Assembly (NCBI GenBank): GCA_040218445.1
Contig: JAVJRK010000013.1
Coordinates: forward strand, 75,079 to 139,078
Origin: UBA1479 sp040218445
GTDB taxonomy: Bacteria > Pseudomonadota > Alphaproteobacteria > Rhodospirillales > Casp-alpha2
Length of the DNA: 64,000 nucleotides
Reading direction: 5' to 3'
Shown: one piece after another, positions 58,799-64,000 of the stretch
Numbering within the stretch: position 1 is the first letter of the stretch
Layout of the letters: the number at the start of each line of letters is the position of its first letter
Position numbers and translations under genes: made by a program
The notes under the pieces: model-generated
The model's database searches: none
What the model was told of the DNA's origin: nothing
Seen by the model: the letters and a program-made list of their open reading frames with translations, nothing else

Positions 58799-59005
58799 TC
58801 AGGACGCTGCTGCGGCTGTGCCGCGCTCGCCCAAAATGGTTTTGATCCGCGCAATGTCACGGCGAACCGTTTGCACCCGCGCCGTGTTTTCCAACGCCCC
58901 CGAAGCCTGCTGGAAGCGCAGATTGAATGCTTCCTTCTTGAGGTCCATGAGTTGGTCCTTCAATTCGTCTTCGCTCTTGGTCTTGAGATCTGCAGCTTTG
59001 GTCAT
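58799..59005 (-). CDS. rpmC: 50S ribosomal protein L29
   Basis: The 68-residue helical-hairpin protein has KSEDELKDQLMDLKKEAFNL, RFQQASGALENTARVQTVRR and DIARIKTILGER. L29 sits at the tunnel exit and contacts trigger factor and SRP. Only 2 bp separate it from rplP. Confidence 0.97.
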   Translation of the reverse strand: MTKAADLKTKSEDELKDQLMDLKKEAFNLRFQQASGALENTARVQTVRRDIARIKTILGERGTAAAAS

Positions 59006-59007
59006 GA

Positions 59008-59427
59008 TTAACCCTCCTCACCCAGGCGGGTGACGAACCGCGTTTCGATCGGCAGCTTGGCCGCTGCCAGTTCCATGGCCTGCTTGGCCACGTCGAGCGG
59101 CACACCATCGATTTCAAACATGATGCGGCCGGGTTTGACACGGGCGGCCCAAAACTCGACCGAGCCCTTACCTTTACCCTGGCGCACTTCGGCAGGCTTC
59201 TTCGACACCGGCACATCCGGGAAGATACGAATCCACACACGGCCGGCACGTTTCATGTGACGCGTCATGGCACGGCGCGCTGCTTCGATCTGGCGCGATG
59301 TGATCCGGTTCGGCGACACAGCCTTCAGGCCGAATGCGCCGAAGTTGAGCGTCGTACCACCCTTGGCGTTGCCATGGATGCGGCCCTTGTGGGCCTTGCG
59401 GTATTTCATTTTTTTCGGGGCCAGCAT
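59008..59427 (-). CDS. rplP: 50S ribosomal protein L16
   Basis: The 139-residue protein starts MLAPKKMKYRKAHKGRIHGN. It has FGAFGLKAVSPNRITSRQIE, RRAMTRHMKRAGRVWIRIFP and the GKGSVEFWAARVKPGRIMFE block. It helps position A-site tRNA. Confidence 0.98.
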   Translation of the reverse strand: MLAPKKMKYRKAHKGRIHGNAKGGTTLNFGAFGLKAVSPNRITSRQIEAARRAMTRHMKRAGRVWIRIFPDVPVSKKPAEVRQGKGKGSVEFWAARVKPGRIMFEIDGVPLDVAKQAMELAAAKLPIETRFVTRLGEEG

Positions 59428-59471
59428 GTTCCGTCGCCTATCCCATTCGGTTCAAATCGTGCCGAGGCCGC

Positions 59472-60152
59472 TTAGCGGACCGGCTGTTGTTCTTGTGCAA
59501 GCTTGTCCAGCGCCATCGGATCGTGGGCCATGATGTCGCCCTTGTAGATCCAGACCTTAACGCCGCAGGCGCCGTAGGTCGTGCTGGCGGTGGCTTCACC
59601 GTAGTCAATGTTCGCGCGCAGGGTGTGAAGCGGCACGCGGCCTTCGCGATACCACTGCATCCGTGCGATTTCCGCACCGCCAAGACGGCCCGAGCAATTG
59701 ATCCGGATGCCTTCGGCGCCGAGACGCAGGGCCGACTGAACGGCCCGCTTCATGGCACGGCGAATGGACACGCGGCGTTCCATCTGCTGGGCGACGTTTT
59801 CAGCGACCAGCTGAGCGTCGATTTCCGGCTTGCGGATTTCAACGATGTTCAGATGGACTTCCGACGACGTCATCTGGGCAACTTCACGACGCAGCTTTTC
59901 GATGTCCGCGCCCTTCTTGCCTATGACCACGCCCGGGCGAGCCGTATGGATCGTCACACGCGCCTTTTTCGCCGGGCGCTCGATGATGATCTTGGAAACG
60001 CCGGCCTGCTGCAGGCGCTTCTTCAGCTTCTCGCGAATCTGAATATCTTCGTGCAGCAGGGTTGCATAGTCGCCGTCATTGGCGAACCAGCGGGAATCCC
60101 ACGTACGGTTGATACCGAGGCGAAGCCCGATCGGATTAACTTTCTGACCCAT
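59472..60152 (-). CDS. rpsC: 30S ribosomal protein S3
   Basis: The 226-residue protein starts MGQKVNPIGLRLGINRTWDS. It has the KH domain with VVIGKKGADIEKLRREVAQM and the C-domain with CSGRLGGAEIARMQWYREGR. It forms part of the mRNA entry tunnel. Its ATG shares a base with the rplV stop (TAATG), so the two are translationally coupled. Confidence 0.98.
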   Translation of the reverse strand: MGQKVNPIGLRLGINRTWDSRWFANDGDYATLLHEDIQIREKLKKRLQQAGVSKIIIERPAKKARVTIHTARPGVVIGKKGADIEKLRREVAQMTSSEVHLNIVEIRKPEIDAQLVAENVAQQMERRVSIRRAMKRAVQSALRLGAEGIRINCSGRLGGAEIARMQWYREGRVPLHTLRANIDYGEATASTTYGACGVKVWIYKGDIMAHDPMALDKLAQEQQPVR

Positions 60153-60532
60153 TACGCGGTCTCCTCACGTTCGCGCACCACGACCCGCAGGTTCGAGAAG
60201 GGTTTCTCGATGCGGCCGACACGGCCACGGGCACGCGCTTTCCATCGTTTCATGACCAGCGAGCGGCCGACGGTGGCCTCGGACACGACCAAACGGTCGA
60301 CGTCGAGCTGGTGGTTGTTTTCCGCGTTGGCGATCGCACTCTCCAGAACCTTCTTCACCTCGACGGCGATGCGGCGCTTGGAGAACGTCAGCTGAGCCAG
60401 CGCCCGTTCACAGGGCAGGCCACGGATGCTTTCAGCAACCAGGTTCAGCTTACGCGCGCTGGTCCGGATGTGCCGTGAATAGGCCATCGCTTCGTTGTCC
60501 TTGAGGGGACGTTCTGCAGCAGACTTACCCAT
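60152..60532 (-). CDS. rplV: 50S ribosomal protein L22
   Basis: The 126-residue protein has YSRHIRTSARKLNLVAESIR, ALAQLTFSKRRIAVEVKKVL and the tunnel-lining ARARGRVGRIEKPFSNLRVV hairpin. About 15 residues precede the usual L22 start (MGKSAAERPLKDNEA); an internal ATG there is the alternative. Macrolide-resistance changes in other species map to the loop. Confidence 0.97.
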   Translation of the reverse strand: MGKSAAERPLKDNEAMAYSRHIRTSARKLNLVAESIRGLPCERALAQLTFSKRRIAVEVKKVLESAIANAENNHQLDVDRLVVSEATVGRSLVMKRWKARARGRVGRIEKPFSNLRVVVREREETA

Positions 60533-60534
60533 GA

Positions 60535-60813
60535 TTAGCCCCTCTTCGCCTTCTTATCGGCCGCGTGACCGAAGTAGGTGCGGGACGGCGAGAATTCACC
60601 GAACTTGTGGCCGATCATTTCTTCAGTGACCAGCACGGGAATGAACTTCTGACCGTTGTAGACACCGAAATTCAGACCTACGAACTGAGGCAGAATCGTT
60701 GACCGGCGCGACCAGGTCTTGATCACCGTATTGCGTCCAGACGCACGGGTTTCCTCTGCCTTCTTGAGCAGATAACCGTCGACGAAAGGACCTTTCCAAA
60801 CGGAACGCGACAT
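60535..60813 (-). CDS. rpsS: 30S ribosomal protein S19
   Basis: The 92-residue protein starts MSRSVWKGPFVDGYLLKKAE and has RRSTILPQFVGLNFGVYNGQ and MIGHKFGEFSPSRTYFGHAA, all standard for S19. It lies 2 bp before rplV and 12 bp after rplB. Confidence 0.98.
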   Translation of the reverse strand: MSRSVWKGPFVDGYLLKKAEETRASGRNTVIKTWSRRSTILPQFVGLNFGVYNGQKFIPVLVTEEMIGHKFGEFSPSRTYFGHAADKKAKRG

Positions 60814-60825
60814 CGATCGCTCCTC

Positions 60826-61662
60826 TTACCGCTTTTTACGGACATGGCGTGACCGCATGATCAGCTTGTCCGTTTTCTTGTTGTTTCTCGTCTTCTTACC
60901 CTTGGTCGGCTTGCCCCACGGGGTCACCGGATGGCGACCACCCGAGGTCCGGCCTTCACTACCACCATGCGGGTGGTCGATCGGGTTCATGGCAACACCG
61001 CGAACCGACGGGCGCTTGCCCAGCCAGCGTGCGCGACCGGCTTTGCCGATCTTGGTGTTCTGCTGGTCCGGGTTGGACACCGCACCGATGGTCGCCATGC
61101 ATTCAGCACGGACCATGCGCAGTTCCCCGGAAGACAGGCGAAGCTGAGCGTAACCCTGATCCTTACCGATGATCTGGGCGTAGGTGCCGGCGGAACGGGC
61201 CATCTGACCACCCTTGCCGACCTTCATCTCCACATTGTGGATGATCGTGCCGACCGGGATGTTCTTCATGGGCATGGCGTTGCCCGGCTTGATGTCCGCC
61301 TGCTCGCCCGCCACGACCTTATCACCGGCACGCACGCGCTGCGGCGCCAGGATATAGGCGACCTCACCGTCGTCATACTTGATGAAGGCGATGAACGCCG
61401 TGCGGTTCGGATCGTATTCCAGGCGCTCGATCGTCGCTTCCACGTCAAACTTCTGACGCTTGAAATCAATGACGCGATAACGCTGCTTGTGTCCACCGCC
61501 ACGACGACGCGCGGTAATGCGGCCGTTGTTGTTGCGGCCACCCTTCTTACGCAGACCTTCGGTCAACGACTTTTCGGGCTTGCCCTTATAAAGGTCGCTG
61601 CGGTCCACCAGAATGAGGCCCCGGCGGCCCGGCGTGGTCGGTTTAAATTGTGTCAGAGCCAT
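60826..61662 (-). CDS. rplB: 50S ribosomal protein L2
   Basis: The 278-residue protein starts MALTQFKPTTPGRRGLILVD. It has RRRGGGHKQRYRVIDFKRQK and the catalytic-centre loop with VAMNPIDHPHGGSEGRTSGG, where the histidine near the peptidyl transferase region is conserved. It is full length. Confidence 0.98.
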   Translation of the reverse strand: MALTQFKPTTPGRRGLILVDRSDLYKGKPEKSLTEGLRKKGGRNNNGRITARRRGGGHKQRYRVIDFKRQKFDVEATIERLEYDPNRTAFIAFIKYDDGEVAYILAPQRVRAGDKVVAGEQADIKPGNAMPMKNIPVGTIIHNVEMKVGKGGQMARSAGTYAQIIGKDQGYAQLRLSSGELRMVRAECMATIGAVSNPDQQNTKIGKAGRARWLGKRPSVRGVAMNPIDHPHGGSEGRTSGGRHPVTPWGKPTKGKKTRNNKKTDKLIMRSRHVRKKR

Positions 61663-61712
61663 TGGTCTCTGCCCTTTTTCTTCTCAAATCCCTTAAGGAA
61701 CCAACGGGTTCC

Positions 61713-62036
61713 TTAGATCCCCGTGGTCACGTCGATGGTTTCGCCTTCGGCCAAGGTCACGACCGCCTTCTTGGCATCGGCCCGCGTACCGGGACGTCCC
61801 CGGAAGCGTTTGGCCTTACCTTTGGCAATCAACGTGTTGACCGAAGTCACCTTGACCTTGAACAATTCTTCGACGGCCGTTTTGACTTCGAACTTGTTGG
61901 CATCCATCGGCACGAAGAAGCTGACCTGATTGTGTTCGGCCATCAGGGTGGCTTTTTCAGTGATCACCGGCCGACGCAGGATTTCCATCATGCGTTCTTT
62001 GGATACCGTCTCTTTGTTGGGGCTGTAGCGGCTCAT
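61713..62036 (-). CDS. rplW: 50S ribosomal protein L23
   Basis: The 107-residue protein has ILRRPVITEKATLMAEHNQV and FEVKTAVEELFKVKVTSVNT, then GKAKRFRGRPGTRADAKKAV. L23 lies at the tunnel exit and docks trigger factor and SRP. Its ATG overlaps the rplD stop as ATGA. Confidence 0.98.
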   Translation of the reverse strand: MSRYSPNKETVSKERMMEILRRPVITEKATLMAEHNQVSFFVPMDANKFEVKTAVEELFKVKVTSVNTLIAKGKAKRFRGRPGTRADAKKAVVTLAEGETIDVTTGI

Positions 62037-62659
62037 TTCAGGCGCTCCGTCAACTTGTCCACGCCGGCCTGGGTGATGACCAGGGTGTCACGGCGCAGAA
62101 TGTCATAAACGTTGGCCCCGCCGGACGGCAGCACATCGATACCGATGATATTGGCGGCGGCTTTGGCGAAGTTCACGTCGACCTGCTCGCCATCGATCAC
62201 CAGTGCACGGCCCCAACCCAGCTTGTCGAGCTGCTTGACCAGATCACGAGTCTTCGGCGCCTTCATGGCGGCCGTATCGATGATGACCAGCTTGCCTTCC
62301 TTCTGTTTGGCGCTGATGGCCGACTTAAGGGCCAGGCGCCGAACCTTTTTCGGCAAGGAATTGGAATGATCACGCACCAGCGGGCCGAACACCACGCCAC
62401 CGCCGCGCATCTGGGTCACATACTTGGACCCCTGACGGGCACGTCCCGTGCCCTTCTGCTTGAACGGCTTGGCCTTGGTGCCGTTGACTTCGGACCGGCC
62501 TTTGGTTTTATGCGTGCCGGCACGGCGTTTGGCGAGTTGCCAATTGACCGTACGCGCCATCAAGTCGCCGCGGACGTCGATCCCGAAGATCGCTTCGTCC
62601 AGATCGATATCACCGACCTTCTTATTGGCGAGCGAGATAATATCCTGCTTCATCGCCAT
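62033..62659 (-). CDS. rplD: 50S ribosomal protein L4
   Basis: The 208-residue protein has the L4 loop (KPFKQKGTGRARQGSKYVTQ, FGPLVRDHSNSLPKKVRRLA) and the ending VDKLTERLK. In E. coli L4 also represses the S10 operon. The first ATG shares a base with the rplC stop (TAATG). A second ATG at 62653 (two codons on) has a better spaced AAGGAA and may be the real start. Confidence 0.97.
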   Translation of the reverse strand: MAMKQDIISLANKKVGDIDLDEAIFGIDVRGDLMARTVNWQLAKRRAGTHKTKGRSEVNGTKAKPFKQKGTGRARQGSKYVTQMRGGGVVFGPLVRDHSNSLPKKVRRLALKSAISAKQKEGKLVIIDTAAMKAPKTRDLVKQLDKLGWGRALVIDGEQVDVNFAKAAANIIGIDVLPSGGANVYDILRRDTLVITQAGVDKLTERLK

Positions 62660-63480
62660 TATTCCTTACTCTCGTCGCCGGCATCAGCAGCCGCTTCCGC
62701 GGCGGCTTCGGCTTCGGCCTGAGCCTGCTGTTTGGCCAGTTCCTCTTCGGACAGGGCCGCGGCTTCCTCGAACACGTCCTGATTTTCAGCTGCGTCAACG
62801 GCGGGATCGCCCTTCACGGCAGCCGGCATCGGCACATCTTCGGGCAGCGCGCGCTTGACCGCGTCACGCACCAGGACGAAACCGCCCTTGGAGCCCGGAA
62901 CGGCGCCATGCACCAGGATCAGGCCACGGGCCGCATCGGTCGCAACAACCGACAGGTTCTGCACCGTCGAGCGCACGTTACCAAGCTGGCCGGCCATCTT
63001 CTTGCCTTTGAAGACACGCCCCGGATCCTGACAATGACCCGTGGAGCCGTGCGAACGGTGAGAAATCGACACACCGTGCGATGCCCGCAGACCACCGAAA
63101 CCATGGCGCTTCATGCCACCGGCGAAGCCTTTACCAATGGACGTACCCGTCACATCGACCATTTGGCCGCTGATGAAATGGGCTGCCGATAATTCCGCGC
63201 CGACATCGACCAGGTTGTCTTCCGAAACACGGAATTCCCGCAGCCGCTTGCCGGGCTCAACCTTGGCCTTTGCGTAATGACCGCGCAGCGCCTTCGGCAT
63301 GTTCTTCGGCTTGCCCTTACCCCAGGAAAGCTGCACCGCAGTGTAGCCTTCCTTTTCAATCGTCCGCTGGGCAACGACATGTACGCTGTCAACCTTGAGG
63401 ACGGTCACCGGCAGGTGCCGGCCGTCTTCTTGGAAAACGCGGGTCATACCCAGTTTTTGTGCAATTAATCCGGTCCGCAT
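62659..63480 (-). CDS. rplC: 50S ribosomal protein L3 with acidic tail
   Basis: The 273-residue protein has RTGLIAQKLGMTRVFQEDGR, GTSIGKGFAGGMKRHGFGGL and SHGVSISHRSHGSTGHCQDP, in which the glutamine methylated by PrmB in E. coli would lie. After the L3 core (about residue 210) an Ala/Glu-rich tail of about 60 residues follows (EEAAALSEEELAKQQAQAEA). Such tails occur in other Rhodospirillales but vary. Confidence 0.97.
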   Translation of the reverse strand: MRTGLIAQKLGMTRVFQEDGRHLPVTVLKVDSVHVVAQRTIEKEGYTAVQLSWGKGKPKNMPKALRGHYAKAKVEPGKRLREFRVSEDNLVDVGAELSAAHFISGQMVDVTGTSIGKGFAGGMKRHGFGGLRASHGVSISHRSHGSTGHCQDPGRVFKGKKMAGQLGNVRSTVQNLSVVATDAARGLILVHGAVPGSKGGFVLVRDAVKRALPEDVPMPAAVKGDPAVDAAENQDVFEEAAALSEEELAKQQAQAEAEAAAEAAADAGDESKE

Positions 63481-63491
63481 CGTCGTACCCT

Positions 63492-63800
63492 TTAGAGCTT
63501 GATCTCGACATCGACACCGGCCGCAAGGTCGAGCTTCATCAGCGCGTCCACGGTCTGTGGTGTCGGGTCGACAATGTCGAGCACCCGCTTATGGGTGCGG
63601 ATTTCAAACTGTTCCCGCGATTTCTTGTCCACGTGCGGCGAACGCAGCACGGTGAACTTTTCGATCCGGGTCGGCAAAGGAATGGGGCCGCGCACCGAGG
63701 CGCCGGTCCGCTGGGCCGTATTGACGATCTCGCGCGCGGATTGGTCCAGCACACGATGGTCAAACGCCTTCAGCCGAATTCTTATGTTCTGTTGGTCCAT
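63492..63800 (-). CDS. rpsJ: 30S ribosomal protein S10
   Basis: The 102-residue protein has IRIRLKAFDHRVLDQSAREI, VRGPIPLPTRIEKFTVLRSP and HVDKKSREQFEIRTHKRVLD, the complete S10, which is also NusE in antitermination. It is the first gene of the S10 cluster. A GC-rich hairpin separates it from tuf. Confidence 0.98.
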   Translation of the reverse strand: MDQQNIRIRLKAFDHRVLDQSAREIVNTAQRTGASVRGPIPLPTRIEKFTVLRSPHVDKKSREQFEIRTHKRVLDIVDPTPQTVDALMKLDLAAGVDVEIKL

Positions 63801-63820
63801 GGCTCTAGCCCCAAAAGTTC

Positions 63821-63849
63821 GCCGGCCCCCTTAATTAGAGGGGGCCGGC
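63821..63849 (-). promoter_or_regulatory. GC-rich hairpin between tuf and rpsJ
   Basis: GCCGGCCCCC (63821-63830) pairs perfectly with GGGGGCCGGC (63840-63849), and the flanks GTTC/GAAC can nearly extend it. On the minus strand it is followed by GAACTTTTGG, a poor T-run. It could be a partial terminator or attenuator that lowers read-through from tuf into the S10 genes. Confidence 0.5.
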
Positions 63850-63861
63850 TGAACGGTTACC

Positions 63862-64000
63862 CTATTCGATGATCTTCGAGACGACGCCGGCACCGACGGT
63901 GCGGCCGCCTTCGCGGATAGCGAAGCGCAGGCCTTCATCCATGGCGATCGGCGCGATCAGATTCACGACCATCGAGATGTTGTCACCCGGCATCACCATT
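63862..64000 (-). CDS. tuf: Elongation factor Tu, C-terminal fragment
   Basis: The last 45 codons of EF-Tu are present: MVMPGDNISMVVNLIAPIAM, then the closing block FAIREGGRTVGAGVVSKIIE and TAG. EF-Tu delivers aminoacyl-tRNA to the ribosome. The rest lies to the right of the window. Its position before rpsJ is the usual str-S10 junction. Confidence 0.97.
   Translation of the reverse strand, partial: MVMPGDNISMVVNLIAPIAMDEGLRFAIREGGRTVGAGVVSKIIE

Overview
The window looks like an ordinary chromosomal segment of a free-living alphaproteobacterium, most likely Rhodospirillales-like. The reasons are high GC coding DNA, a ribosomal cluster with the alphaproteobacterial order and no rpsD or rpmJ, a mitochondrial-type Atp12 assembly factor, DUF2336 and DUF1489 proteins, a PAS_5 protein, and two small receiver proteins with a GPDRRRR tail. 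I saw no insertion sequence, prophage, CRISPR array, rRNA or integrase.

Layout. 1-3.3 kb (+): the tail of a DppC/OppC-type permease, a secreted alpha/beta hydrolase, a class III aminotransferase behind an 18-bp palindrome, and a PadR-like regulator whose promoter is overlapped by a Fur-box-like palindrome. 3.3-13.1 kb (-): an Hpt protein, DUF1489, a receiver protein, and a run of CoA and small-molecule enzymes (enoyl-CoA hydratase, rhodanese, HCCA isomerase, SDR, thiolase, two membrane proteins, PaaI thioesterase, aspartate dehydrogenase), a LiuR-like MerR regulator and MgtE. 13.3-18.6 kb: tRNA-Leu(GAG), lipB, an NTF2-like protein, a metallo-beta-lactamase-fold protein divergent from an HbpS/GlcG protein, and a chemoreceptor. 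18.6-35.1 kb: acylphosphatase, pccA, 2TM and PAS proteins, an N-carbamoyl-D-amino acid hydrolase with a flavodoxin-fold oxidoreductase, a TPR/2OG-oxygenase protein, a BaiN-like flavoprotein, a methyltransferase, an HxlR regulator divergent from a small protein, a TauD dioxygenase/CoA-transferase pair, a YdbH-like AsmA-superfamily protein and pccB.

35.3-49.3 kb: a second receiver protein, atp12, AsmA, a HAD phosphatase, two tandem OmpA-type lipoproteins, a structured non-coding stretch with a strong terminator, a response regulator/DUF2336/soluble histidine kinase operon preceded by an unlisted 44-residue ORF, then rluC, fluC, rarA and degQ. 49.3-64.0 kb (-): the complete S10-spc-alpha cluster from rplQ back to rpsJ and the end of tuf, closed by a strong terminator.

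How it works together. The accessory half is acyl-CoA and amino-acid catabolism (thiolase, hydratase, PCC, CoA transferase, carbamoylase, aminotransferase), with several apparently locally controlled promoters, each marked by a good inverted repeat. The core half is translation, secretion and envelope maintenance. No single new multi-gene defence or mobile system is evident. The best candidates for undescribed biology are the structured RNA at about 41.57-41.74 kb, the small ORF and DUF2336 two-component operon at 41.8-44.9 kb, the HxlR/small-protein switch at 27.5-28.2 kb, and the metallo-beta-lactamase-fold protein with a rewritten metal motif next to HbpS.
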